From: Ruegeria conchae
Lineage (GTDB): Bacteria > Pseudomonadota > Alphaproteobacteria > Rhodobacterales > Rhodobacteraceae
NCBI RefSeq assembly: GCF_000192475.1
Contig: NZ_AEYW01000006.1
Coordinates: 248,001 to 312,000, forward strand
DNA: 64,000 bases
Reading direction: 5' to 3'
In this document: in pieces, positions 40,604 through 49,565 of the stretch
Numbering within the stretch: position 1 is the stretch's first letter
Layout of the letters: each line of letters begins with the position of its first letter
Notes under the pieces: model-generated
Told to the model about the DNA's origin: nothing
Database searches by the model: none
The model's input: the letters and a program-made list of their open reading frames with translations, nothing else
Program-made: the position numbers and the translations under genes

Positions 40604-42427
40604 TTACCCCAGCATTCCCTTGCCGTGTCCAACCGCCGATTGCATCGTTTTTATCACGACAAAGGCGTTGCGGAGATGACTTCGCTCAAAGTCGGACAGG
40701 TCAGCCGGGGGAAGGTAGTTGTCGGGCGCATCACCGACCTTGACCAGACGTGCCTGATGTTCAAGCCGGGTTTCAGCGATGAGGTCATAGGCGTCCAAAA
40801 GATCGCGTGCTCCAGTAGCGCTTAGGACACCAGCAGCCTCAGCAGCGCTGAGCCGCGCGCGTGTGTTGGCCTCGGTTAACTGACCCTGAAGGCTGTAGAT
40901 GCGTGCCAGATCAACCACAGGCACGACGCCATTGTGCTTGAGGTCCAGCGTATTGCGGTGCTCACCCGACCGGATCGTTGCAAAACCGCGCAGCAGCCCC
41001 AATGGTGGCGTGTGTTTCAGCGAATTCGAGATCATGTGCGCCACGAAGATCGAGTTTGCGCTGGCATTGGCCAAAGTCTCGGACTGCAGATCAGTGAACA
41101 GGTCGAAATTGCCCCCGATCGGGCGTAGATCGAACATGACTGAGGCCAGCATCTGTGCCTCAGGGTTCGGCCGGTCGATCCATCCTTTGAAGTAATCGCG
41201 CCAGACCCTGACTGGTTGGCACCAACGTGGGTTTGTCGCCATCATGTCGCCGGGGCAATAGAAATACCCGCAGGTGTCCAGCCCGTCCGACACAAATTTC
41301 GCCAGCTCGGCGAAGTACGCCATGTCGTTTTCGGTTACGCTGTCATCCAGCATCAGGCAATTGTCCTGATCCGAAACACCGGTCTGCTCCTGCCGTCCTT
41401 GCGAGCCGCAGGCCAGCCACAGGTATGGCACCGGAGGTGCCCCAAGCTCGGCCTCGGCCAGTGCCAGCAAGCGCCGTGTTGCGGTGTCAGCAATGTCGGT
41501 GATCAGTCGTGTCACGATCTCGTGCCGGTTGCCGCCTGCAACGAGTTGAACCAGCAGTTGGGGTATCTCGGCAGTGACTGTAGCCATCTCATCGGCAGTA
41601 TTGGCGCGGGCGATCCGGCCCACCAACTCGGCAGAATTGACCGCCTGATAACGGGTGAGGTCGGTTTGAGTGACGATGCCAACCAACCGCCCGGCCTCGG
41701 AAATCGGGATATGCCCAATGCCACGCTCCATCATCACATGCAGCACGTCCGAGCCGATATCGGTGGGGGACAGCGTGATCGGGTTGGTGGTCATGATGGC
41801 TGAAACCGCAGTGTCTGCTGGCATCGACTCGGCGACGAATTTACCCGAGATATCGCGCAGGGTCGCGATGCCCAGCAACTTTTCATCCTCAGTCACGCAG
41901 AGGGATGAGATATGTCGGTCGCGCATGATCTGCGCGGCGTCTTGAACCGGAGTATCAGGCGGGCAGGTGGCAGGGTCGCGCGCCATCAAAATGTCAATTG
42001 CACTTGTGGCCAGGCTTTGTGGCCCACTGCGCCCACCGCGCGTGCGGTCGAAAAATTTGGACACCACATCGTGCCCGTCGATCAGGTTTTTCACCAGATC
42101 TGGTGGCAGCACGATCAGCACCGACGGTGTATGCGCGCGCGCATGGGTTGCGGCCTTGCCATCCTTCAGCAATCCGCGCTCACCGAAGGAATTGCGCAAA
42201 CCGAGATGCGAAACGACAGCGCCGTTTTCATCTGTAATCTCCACCTGTCCTTCGTAGATAACAAAGACGCCGGGCAGAGCTTTGCCCAACTGGTAAATGC
42301 TGCCATCGGCATCGACCTCGCGCACTTCGATCTGCTGGACCAACTCGTCCAAAGCATCTTGGGGCAAGGCGTCATAGGGGTGCACAGATTTCAGAAACCG
42401 GGTGATTTCGTCATGAGACAGGGGCAT
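40604..42427 (-). CDS. cNMP-binding, CBS-pair and DUF294 nucleotidyltransferase-like protein
   Basis: The 607-residue cytoplasmic protein has a cyclic-nucleotide-binding domain at 1-130 (LPGVFVIYEGQVEITDENG, GLRNSFGERGLL), a CBS pair at about 150-275 (MRDRHISSLCVTEDEKLLGI, MMERGIGHIPISEAGRLVGI) and a DUF294 nucleotidyltransferase-like domain with GSQGRQEQTGVSDQDNCLML followed by DUF294_C. The chain looks like a signalling relative of GlnD-type enzymes that reads energy charge. It always neighbours the VC_2705-type symporter in related genomes. The modified target is unknown. Confidence 0.93.
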   Translation of the reverse strand: MPLSHDEITRFLKSVHPYDALPQDALDELVQQIEVREVDADGSIYQLGKALPGVFVIYEGQVEITDENGAVVSHLGLRNSFGERGLLKDGKAATHARAHTPSVLIVLPPDLVKNLIDGHDVVSKFFDRTRGGRSGPQSLATSAIDILMARDPATCPPDTPVQDAAQIMRDRHISSLCVTEDEKLLGIATLRDISGKFVAESMPADTAVSAIMTTNPITLSPTDIGSDVLHVMMERGIGHIPISEAGRLVGIVTQTDLTRYQAVNSAELVGRIARANTADEMATVTAEIPQLLVQLVAGGNRHEIVTRLITDIADTATRRLLALAEAELGAPPVPYLWLACGSQGRQEQTGVSDQDNCLMLDDSVTENDMAYFAELAKFVSDGLDTCGYFYCPGDMMATNPRWCQPVRVWRDYFKGWIDRPNPEAQMLASVMFDLRPIGGNFDLFTDLQSETLANASANSIFVAHMISNSLKHTPPLGLLRGFATIRSGEHRNTLDLKHNGVVPVVDLARIYSLQGQLTEANTRARLSAAEAAGVLSATGARDLLDAYDLIAETRLEHQARLVKVGDAPDNYLPPADLSDFERSHLRNAFVVIKTMQSAVGHGKGMLG

Positions 42428-42534
42428 TTACGCTCTCCGGAGTTCCGAATAAAAATCCCGCCCGGTGGTGTGCCGGGCGGGAACAGTAAGTCGAAAGACG
42501 CGATCGAAGACAAGAGCCGCCGACCGCATCACAC

Positions 42535-44319
42535 TCAGTGATCCTGAGCTGCGCCCGCACCACGGGGAATGCGAATGCTTTCGACCATATCTTTGATCTC
42601 CTGCGGAGTCTCTTTGGTAGCGCCCGCGACAAAGTAGGCGACCGCAAAGTTGATCATCGCACCGATGGCGCCGAACGAGGTCGACTTGATCGGACCCAGA
42701 AGTGGGTCAGCATCGGTGAACGAGTTGGTGCCCGGAATGAACAGCCAGCCCTTATGCAGGAAGATGTAGACCAGGGTTACGGTCAGACCAGCCAGCATAC
42801 CTGCGACCGCACCGGTGTTGTTGATGCGGGTCGAGAAGATCCCCATCATCAGCGCCGGGAAGATCGAGGCAGCCGCCAGACCGAAGGCCAATGCAACCGT
42901 CTGCGCCGCAAAGCCCGGAGGGTTGAGACCCAGATAGGTTGCAACAACGATGGCTACAGCCATGGCAATCCGCGCCGCTAGAAGTTCACCCTTTTCAGAG
43001 ATCGACGGGTTGATTGCACCTTTGACAAGGTCGTGGGACACGGCCGACGAAATTGCCAGCAGTAGACCCGCAGCGGTAGACAGAGCAGCCGCAAGACCAC
43101 CGGCTGCGACCAGACCGATTACCCAACCAGGCAGGTTGGCAATCTCGGGGTTGGCCAGAACCAGGATGTCGCGGTTGAACTTGGTTAGCTCGTTTCCGAC
43201 CCAGCCTTTTTCTTCGGCAAGCGCCTGCATGTCGGCATTCTTGTCGTTGTAGTACTGAATCTTGCCGTCGCCGTTCTTGTCTTCCCAATCCAACAGACCG
43301 GTTTTCTGCCAAGTAGCCATCCAATCATAGCGCGGATCGTTGTCTATATCTTCGACCGAGACAGCGCCACCTTCGATGCCGCCATTGGGCCACATCATGT
43401 CACTGATGTTCAGACGCGCCATGGCACCAACCGCAGGGGCGGTCAGGTACAGCAGCGCGATGAAGACCAGCGCCCAGCCAGCCGACCAACGTGCGTCAGA
43501 TACCTTAGGAACGGTGAAGAAGCGCATGATGACGTGCGGCAGACCCGCTGTACCGATCATCAGCGATAGGGTGAACAGCACCATGTTCAGCGTGTTCGAG
43601 TGGTGTGCTGTGTATTCGTTGAAGCCCAGCTCGGTCACGATGGCGTCCAGCTTGGTCAGCAACGGTTCACCGCTTGCGGTGTCACCAAACAGACCCAGCG
43701 CCGGAACCGGCGTACCGGTCAGCTGCAACGAGATGAAGATGGCCGGGATAGTATAGGCGGTGATCAGCACGCAGTACTGAGCGACCTGAGTGTAGGTCAC
43801 GCCCTTCATCCCGCCAAACACCGCGTAGGCAAACACAACAGCGGCACCGATTAGCAGACCCGAGGTGTTGGACACTTCGAGGAAGCGGCCGAAGGCCACG
43901 CCCACGCCAGTCATCTGACCAATCACATAGGTCACCGAGGCAACGATCAGGCAAATCACGGCAACGATGCGAGCTGTCTGGCTGTAGAAGCGGTCGCCGA
44001 TGAATTCCGACACGGTGTATTTGCCGAACTTACGCAGATAAGGCGCAAGCAGCAGAGCCAGCAGCACGTAGCCACCGGTCCAACCCATCAGAAAGGTTGA
44101 GTTGTCATAGCCGGTAAAAGCAATCAGACCCGCCATCGAGATGAACGAGGCCGCAGACATCCAGTCTGCCGCTGTCGCCATACCGTTGGTGACCGGGTGA
44201 ATGCCGCGACCGGCGGCATAGAATTCCGATGTGGAACCCGCACGGGCCCAGATCGCGATGCCGATGTAAAGCGCAAAGGACGCGCCCACAAACAGCAGGT
44301 TGATGGTAAACTGATCCAT
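42535..44319 (-). CDS. Sodium:solute symporter, VC_2705 subfamily (ActP-like)
   Basis: The 594-residue membrane protein has the SSS-family core (EFYAAGRGIHPVTNGMATAA, GYVLLALLLAPYLRKFGKYT). It pairs with a DUF4212 small subunit, which defines the VC_2705 subgroup. An insert of about 80 residues near 330-410 holds an EF-hand-like loop DKNGDGKIQYYND. The probable substrate is acetate or another short acid, given acs nearby. The downstream DUF294 gene is about 107 bases away. The start ATG at 44319 is followed on the other side by the DUF4212 stop after 5 bases. Confidence 0.92.
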   Translation of the reverse strand: MDQFTINLLFVGASFALYIGIAIWARAGSTSEFYAAGRGIHPVTNGMATAADWMSAASFISMAGLIAFTGYDNSTFLMGWTGGYVLLALLLAPYLRKFGKYTVSEFIGDRFYSQTARIVAVICLIVASVTYVIGQMTGVGVAFGRFLEVSNTSGLLIGAAVVFAYAVFGGMKGVTYTQVAQYCVLITAYTIPAIFISLQLTGTPVPALGLFGDTASGEPLLTKLDAIVTELGFNEYTAHHSNTLNMVLFTLSLMIGTAGLPHVIMRFFTVPKVSDARWSAGWALVFIALLYLTAPAVGAMARLNISDMMWPNGGIEGGAVSVEDIDNDPRYDWMATWQKTGLLDWEDKNGDGKIQYYNDKNADMQALAEEKGWVGNELTKFNRDILVLANPEIANLPGWVIGLVAAGGLAAALSTAAGLLLAISSAVSHDLVKGAINPSISEKGELLAARIAMAVAIVVATYLGLNPPGFAAQTVALAFGLAAASIFPALMMGIFSTRINNTGAVAGMLAGLTVTLVYIFLHKGWLFIPGTNSFTDADPLLGPIKSTSFGAIGAMINFAVAYFVAGATKETPQEIKDMVESIRIPRGAGAAQDH

Positions 44320-44324
44320 GGCTC

Positions 44325-44609
44325 TTACTCCTCGTCCACGCCGTGTTCAGCGTCGAGCTTGTTCATGCGCCAGGCGTAGTTGAAGATCAGCACCAGAAAG
44401 ACCAGGATCGATCCTTGCTGAGCGAACCAAAAGCCCAGATCTGTACCGCCAACGGCGATGCCAGACAGCAGCGGACGCAGCAGAATGCCGAATCCAAACG
44501 ACACCAGCGCCCAAATCGCGAGGCTGATGTAGATGAGGCGCAGGTTGGCCTGCCAATAGCCCTTGTCGGCTTCGGCAGTCTGCGCGGAGTTTGTTGAATG
44601 ATCCGCCAT
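44325..44609 (-). CDS. DUF4212 small subunit of the VC_2705-type symporter
   Basis: The 94-residue protein has two membrane helices (LIYISLAIWALVSFGFGILL and FWFAQQGSILVFLVLIFNYA) and the conserved YWQANLR start and YAWRMNKLD end of DUF4212. It is required as partner of the large symporter in the family description. The ATG at 44609 follows AAGGAGGAA. It is the first gene of the symporter operon. Confidence 0.92.
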   Translation of the reverse strand: MADHSTNSAQTAEADKGYWQANLRLIYISLAIWALVSFGFGILLRPLLSGIAVGGTDLGFWFAQQGSILVFLVLIFNYAWRMNKLDAEHGVDEE

Positions 44610-44766
44610 CGCGGGTTCCTCCTTCGCTTCCCTCATTGGCGGCCCATTGCCCAACTCCTCCAGTGCGGTGGGCCGCTTCTCGGTTGTGCCAAACGCCCCG
44701 TGACGTCAGGCATAACTTCTCTGGTCCGCCAAGGCGGGTCCATCGAAGTATTCTGATTTAGGATCA

Positions 44767-44780
44767 AAGCCCTAGGGCTT
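44767..44780. promoter_or_regulatory. Perfect 14-base palindrome between adk and the DUF4212 operon
   Basis: AAGCCCTAGGGCTT lies 12 bases after the adk stop and about 158 bases upstream of the DUF4212 start. It could be a regulator site or part of a weak adk terminator. A second palindromic core TGACGTCA is at 44700-44707 in the same gap. Confidence 0.4.
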
Positions 44781-44791
44781 GTCTCCTCCCC

Positions 44792-45475
44792 TTAATTCAT
44801 GACTTCGCTAACAATCCCTTGAAGGTCTTGCGCGATGTCGTCGATCTGACCCATGGCATCGATGCCTTTCAGCACGCCATGGGCCTGATAGTAGTCAATC
44901 AGCGGCGCGGTCTGCGCGTGATAGGCCGCCAGCCGCGAGGCTACAGTCTCGGCATTGTCATCAGCACGGCGCTTGAACTCGGTGTGGCCGCACTTATCGC
45001 ATTTGCCATCTTCGATAGGCTGCTTGTACGTGTCGTGATAGCCTTCGCCACATCCGGCACAGGTGTAACGGCCTGAAATCCGGGTTACCATCTCGGCGTC
45101 TTCAACCTCAAGGCTGATGGCCGCGTTGATCTTCTGATCTGAAGACGCAAGCAATCCATCCAGCGCTTCGGCCTGAACCGTAGTGCGCGGGAACCCATCA
45201 AGAATGACGCCCTTGGAGCAGTCCGGTTCCGCCATGCGGTCGCGCAGGATAGCGATGACGATCCCGTCGCTGACAAGATCACCGGCCTCCATTACCGCTT
45301 TGGCCGCATTACCGGCATCAGTGCCTGCGGCAACCGCGTCGCGCAGCAGATCACCGGTGCTGAGTTGTACAAGCCCGAACTTCTCTTCCAACATACGGGC
45401 CTGCGTGCCCTTCCCGGCGCCCGGAGGGCCGAGAAGGATCAGAACGGCGGGGGATATGGTCGTGGCAGCGTCCAT
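44792..45475 (-). CDS. adk: Adenylate kinase, Zn-lid type
   Basis: Adenylate kinase interconverts ATP + AMP and 2 ADP. The 227-residue long-form protein has the P-loop LLGPPGAGKGTQAR, the AMP-site LSTGDLLRDAV and DGFPRTTVQAEAL, and a zinc-binding lid with CAGC and CDKC. It starts 7 bases after the acs stop. Acetyl-CoA synthetase releases AMP, so a dedicated kinase here makes metabolic sense. Rhodobacterales usually carry another adk in the ribosomal-protein operon; that this is an extra copy is inference. Confidence 0.96.
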   Translation of the reverse strand: MDAATTISPAVLILLGPPGAGKGTQARMLEEKFGLVQLSTGDLLRDAVAAGTDAGNAAKAVMEAGDLVSDGIVIAILRDRMAEPDCSKGVILDGFPRTTVQAEALDGLLASSDQKINAAISLEVEDAEMVTRISGRYTCAGCGEGYHDTYKQPIEDGKCDKCGHTEFKRRADDNAETVASRLAAYHAQTAPLIDYYQAHGVLKGIDAMGQIDDIAQDLQGIVSEVMN

Positions 45476-45482
45476 CACATCC

Positions 45483-47447
45483 TCACTTGTTCGCGCGGTT
45501 TACGATCAGGTCTTCGACCACCGAAGGATCGGCCAGTGTGGAAGTATCCCCAAGCGAGCCAAAGTCGTTCTCGGCAATCTTGCGCAGGATGCGGCGCATG
45601 ATCTTGCCCGAGCGTGTCTTGGGCAGGCCAGGAGCCCACTGGATCACATCCGGGCTGGCGATCGGGCCGATCTCGGTCCGGACCCAAGTGCGCAACTCCT
45701 TCAGTAGATCATCCGAAGGCTCGCGATCATTCATCAACGTGACATAGCAATAGATGCCTTGTCCTTTGATTTCATGTGGATATCCGACAACGGCGGCCTC
45801 GGCCACGGCGGCATGTGCCACCAGCGCACTTTCCACTTCGGCAGTACCCATCCGGTGACCCGAGACGTTGATCACATCATCGACGCGGCCGGTGATCCAG
45901 TAATCGCCATCCTCATCCCGACGGCAGCCGTCGCCTGTGAAGTAGTAGCCTTTGTAATCCGAGAAATAGGTCTTTTCGAACCGCTCATGATCGCCCCAAA
46001 CGGTGCGCATCTGACCGGGCCAGCTGTCCTTGATGCACAGAACGCCTTCGACACCATTGCCTTCGATCTCAACACCGGACTGAGGGTCGAGAACCACGGG
46101 CTGAATGCCAAAGAAGGGCTTCATCGCCGAGCCGGGCTTCATCGCGTGAGCACCGGGCAGGGGGGTCATCAAGTGACCGCCAGTTTCGGTCTGCCACCAG
46201 GTGTCAACGATCGGACAACGTCCACTGCCAACCACTTCGTTATACCAGTTCCAGGCCTCCGGATTGATAGGCTCGCCGACCGTGCCCAACGTGCGTAGGT
46301 CGCTCAGGTCGCACTTCTCGACCCACTCGTTGCCTTGCCCCATCAGAGCGCGCAGCGCAGTTGGGGCGGTATAGAACTGGTTCACCTTGTGCTTTTCACA
46401 CACCTGCCAGAAGCGCGAGGCATCCGGATAGGTAGGCACACCTTCGAACATCAGCGTGGTCGCACCGTTGGCCAGCGGGCCATAGACGATATAGCTGTGG
46501 CCGGTGACCCAGCCCACATCCGCCGTGCACCAGTAAATGTCGCCTTCGTGATAATCGAACGTGATCTCATGCGTCATGGCCGCATAGACCAAATAGCCGC
46601 CGGTCGTATGAACAACGCCCTTGGGCTGACCTGTCGAACCGGAGGTATAGAGGATGAACAGCGGGTCTTCCGCGTTCATCTCAGCGGGTGCACAATAGTC
46701 GTCCGCCTCAAGCGCCATTTCGTTGTAATCGTAGTCACGACCGTCGATCCACGTGGTTTGCCCGCCAGTGCGTTTAACGACCAAGCATTTTACTGTGTCC
46801 TTACAGTGCAGCAGTGCAGCGTCTGCGTTCGACTTCAGCGGGGTCTTGCGGCCACCACGGGGCGCCTCATCGGCAGTGATGACGACTTTGGCGTCGCAAC
46901 CGTTGATACGTGCCGCCAACGCGTCGGGTGAAAATCCGGCAAATACAATCGAATGAATCGCTCCGATCCGTGCACAAGCCAGCATCGCGTAAGCAGCTTC
47001 GGGGATCATTGGCAGATAGATGACAACACGGTCGCCTTTGCGTACACCCATCGACTCAAGGATGTTGGCCATCCGGCAAGTGCGGCGATGCAGTTCGGCA
47101 TAAGTAATATACTGAGCCGTGTCGTTTGGATCATCTGGCTCCCAGATAATGGCCGTCTGATCGCCACGCGTCTTCAAATGACGGTCCAAGCAGTTGGCTG
47201 AGACGTTAAGCGTACCGTCCGCATACCAATTTATGCCAACCGAACCAAATTCATAGCTGACGTCTTTGACCTGAGTATAGGGCTTGATCCAGTCAACGCG
47301 CTTGCCTTGCTCATCCCAAAACGCTTCAGGCTTGTTGATCGACGCAGCATACATATCTGCGTATTTGTAGGCGTCGACATGCGCGCGGGCGACGGTTTCT
47401 GCGGATGGCGGATATGTCTTGGCATCTGCCTGGGCAGCGGTGGTCAT
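45483..47447 (-). CDS. acs: Acetyl-CoA synthetase (AMP-forming)
   Basis: Acs makes acetyl-CoA from acetate, ATP and CoA, with AMP and PPi released. The 654-residue length is standard. The motifs include [20 protein letters not shown], the [10 protein letters not shown] box, [20 protein letters not shown] and the C-terminal acetylation lysine in [11 protein letters not shown]. The ATG at 47447 has GGGAGGAG before it; the longer reading to 47480 has no such site. The gene is divergent from a TRAP transporter across a 408-base AT-rich gap and is cotranscribed with adk. Confidence 0.97.
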   Translation of the reverse strand: MTTAAQADAKTYPPSAETVARAHVDAYKYADMYAASINKPEAFWDEQGKRVDWIKPYTQVKDVSYEFGSVGINWYADGTLNVSANCLDRHLKTRGDQTAIIWEPDDPNDTAQYITYAELHRRTCRMANILESMGVRKGDRVVIYLPMIPEAAYAMLACARIGAIHSIVFAGFSPDALAARINGCDAKVVITADEAPRGGRKTPLKSNADAALLHCKDTVKCLVVKRTGGQTTWIDGRDYDYNEMALEADDYCAPAEMNAEDPLFILYTSGSTGQPKGVVHTTGGYLVYAAMTHEITFDYHEGDIYWCTADVGWVTGHSYIVYGPLANGATTLMFEGVPTYPDASRFWQVCEKHKVNQFYTAPTALRALMGQGNEWVEKCDLSDLRTLGTVGEPINPEAWNWYNEVVGSGRCPIVDTWWQTETGGHLMTPLPGAHAMKPGSAMKPFFGIQPVVLDPQSGVEIEGNGVEGVLCIKDSWPGQMRTVWGDHERFEKTYFSDYKGYYFTGDGCRRDEDGDYWITGRVDDVINVSGHRMGTAEVESALVAHAAVAEAAVVGYPHEIKGQGIYCYVTLMNDREPSDDLLKELRTWVRTEIGPIASPDVIQWAPGLPKTRSGKIMRRILRKIAENDFGSLGDTSTLADPSVVEDLIVNRANK

Positions 47448-47855
47448 TTTTGAGGCTCCTCCCTCTAGACTGGATTGCATGTGACCGATATTGCCAGCCG
47501 ATCAGACAATGTCGATCCATTTCCTCCCCGAGTCGAATAATACGGAGATCAGAAAAGAAATAAATAAATTGCGATAATCCTTGAACTTCTTTGTAAATAA
47601 GTTTCAGAATAATCGCGTTACTTGTAAACAAATATGAAATTATTAGTAATTATGTAATAATAACAATAATATAACTGTAACATATATAAAGCTCAACGGA
47701 TCGGTTCTGGAATATTAGTGTATAGCCCCATTTTGTTGAGCTGAATTGATTGCGGTAACACCGCTTATCCAAGCAGGGGTTGGCAGATTCCAGACTAGGC
47801 GCTAGCTTCTCTTTCAAGCGCCTCGATAGGGGGCGCATCTATGGGAGAGATCACA
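47448..47855. promoter_or_regulatory. AT-rich divergent promoter region between acs and the TRAP operon
   Basis: The 408-base gap is the only one above 300 bases. It is strongly A/T-rich from about 47540 to 47700, unlike flanking DNA. Two related sites TTGTAAATAA (47591-47600) and TTGTAAACAA (47622-47631) stand 31 bases apart, near three helical turns; the second is a TTGT-AA-ACAA dyad. It probably holds both promoters with a shared activator or repressor. No gene is seen. Confidence 0.55.
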
Positions 47856-48872
47856 ATGAATAAGATACTGAGTGGTGCGGCCTTTGCCGCCCTGAGCGTG
47901 GCGTTTGTCACCGAGGCAGCCGCGACCGAATGGAATGCCTCGGTCTGGGGTAAACGTCGTGCTTTTACCGAACATGTTGAAAAACTGGCTGAACTGGTGA
48001 ACGAGAAAACCGGCGGCGATTTCACCATCAATGTCAGCTATGGTGGCCTGTCGAAGCCCAAGGAAAATCTGGACGGGATCGAGATTGGTGCGTTTGAGAT
48101 GGCGCAGTTCTGCGCGGGCTACCACCGCGACAAGAACCGCGCGATCACTGTTCTGGAACTGCCCTTCCTGGGTGTGAACACACTGGATGAAGAAGTGGCC
48201 GTCAGCCACGCGGTTTATGATCACCCGGCGGTCAAGGATGAGATGGCGCAATGGAACGCGCGTATCATCATGACCTCGCCGATGCCTCAATATAACCTTG
48301 TTGGCACCGGTGACCCTCGTGATGAACTTGCCGATTTCGACGGAATGCGCGTCCGCGCCACCGGCGGGTTAGGGCAGGCATTCGAAGCGGTTGGTGGCGT
48401 TCCGACTTCGGTGCCAGCGACCGAGGCTTACAACGCGATGGAATCTGGCGTTGTCGACACTGTTGCTTTCGCTCAGCATGCACATCTGTCGTTTGGAACC
48501 ATCAACGAAGCCGACTGGTGGACGGCGAACCTCAATCCGGGAACCGTGAATTGCCCAGTTGTGGTGAATATAGACGCCTATGAAGCCCTGCCAGCGGAAC
48601 ACCGTGAGGCGCTTGATAGCTCGATTGATGAGGCGATCGCACATTATCTGGCCAACTACGGTGGACTGCTTGAAAAGTGGGACGGCGTTCTGGAAGAAAA
48701 GGGCGTTGAAAAGGTCGAGATTGACGGCGCAGTTCTTGAAGAGTTCCGCGCTAAGGCCGCCGATCCAATCCGCGCAAAATGGATTGAAGACATGACGGCT
48801 CAGGGTTTGCCAGCGCAGGACCTGTACGATCTAGTGCAGGCAACACTGCAACAGCAACGCGGCGGTAATTAA
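47856..48872 (+). CDS. TRAP transporter substrate-binding protein (DctP type)
   Basis: The 338-residue product has a signal peptide (LSGAAFAALSVAFVTEAAA, then TEWN) and the DctP fold with DEFDGMRVRATGG-like strand (LADFDGMRVRATGGLGQAFE), the conserved arginine for the ligand carboxylate and the cross-over helix GVVDTVAFAQHAH. It captures an organic acid in the periplasm. ATG 47856 follows GGGAGAG. It leads a dctPQM unit. The ligand cannot be told from sequence; the place next to acs hints at a small acid. Confidence 0.93.
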   Translation: MNKILSGAAFAALSVAFVTEAAATEWNASVWGKRRAFTEHVEKLAELVNEKTGGDFTINVSYGGLSKPKENLDGIEIGAFEMAQFCAGYHRDKNRAITVLELPFLGVNTLDEEVAVSHAVYDHPAVKDEMAQWNARIIMTSPMPQYNLVGTGDPRDELADFDGMRVRATGGLGQAFEAVGGVPTSVPATEAYNAMESGVVDTVAFAQHAHLSFGTINEADWWTANLNPGTVNCPVVVNIDAYEALPAEHREALDSSIDEAIAHYLANYGGLLEKWDGVLEEKGVEKVEIDGAVLEEFRAKAADPIRAKWIEDMTAQGLPAQDLYDLVQATLQQQRGGN

Positions 48873-48932
48873 TCGCCCTTCGCCGGGTGTCATTGGGCAC
48901 CCGGCCTTTCCTACAATCAAAGGATTGCTGAG

Positions 48933-49562
48933 ATGGCAGGACATGCCACGGTGCTTGAGGATGGCAGTCTTCTAAGTCGGCTGGATCATCGATTGTTGCG
49001 ATTGGAGCGCTTTATGGCGCTGATCAGTGGATTTGCGGTCTTCGGACTGATGGTGCTGGCTGTTGTGTCAGTCAGCGGCCGAAACGCCTTGAACGCGCCG
49101 TTGCCCGGCTATGTTGACTGGATCGAACAGGCGATGCCCCTGATCGCATTTCTGGGCATTTCGTTTGTGCAACGCGATGGCGGGCACATCCGTATGGATA
49201 TCGCGATCTCGCGCCTGAAAGGGCGGGCGCTGTGGTTGTTTGAACTGATCTCGGTTCTGTTGATCCTGCTGCTGATGCTGGCACTGGTTTGGGGCAGTTG
49301 GTCCCATTTCGACCGCTCCTTTGATTTTGGCGCCCCGATGTGGAGCCGCGACAGCTCAATCGATATCGGGATACCTATTTGGCCAGCCAAGCTGTTGGCA
49401 CCCGTTGCTTTTTCGGTTCTTTGTGCCCGGCTGATCTTGCAGGTCTGGGGCTATGGACGCGCCTTCTTGCTAGGGCTCGATTCCCCGGTGGCCGTACCGC
49501 TGATACAGGATGCCGCTGCGCAGGCTGCAGCCGAGGCCGAACAATTCGAAGGACGTAACTGA
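48933..49562 (+). CDS. TRAP transporter small permease (DctQ type)
   Basis: The 209-residue inner-membrane protein has four helices in the usual DctQ spacing (ALISGFAVFGLMVLAVVSVS, AMPLIAFLGISFVQRDGGHI, SVLLILLLMLALVWGSW, LAPVAFSVLCARLILQVWG) and the RDGGHIRMD motif. It bridges the binding protein and the large permease. AAAGGA precedes the ATG. It is followed by dctM after 3 bases. Confidence 0.93.
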   Translation: MAGHATVLEDGSLLSRLDHRLLRLERFMALISGFAVFGLMVLAVVSVSGRNALNAPLPGYVDWIEQAMPLIAFLGISFVQRDGGHIRMDIAISRLKGRALWLFELISVLLILLLMLALVWGSWSHFDRSFDFGAPMWSRDSSIDIGIPIWPAKLLAPVAFSVLCARLILQVWGYGRAFLLGLDSPVAVPLIQDAAAQAAAEAEQFEGRN

Positions 49563-49565
49563 CCC

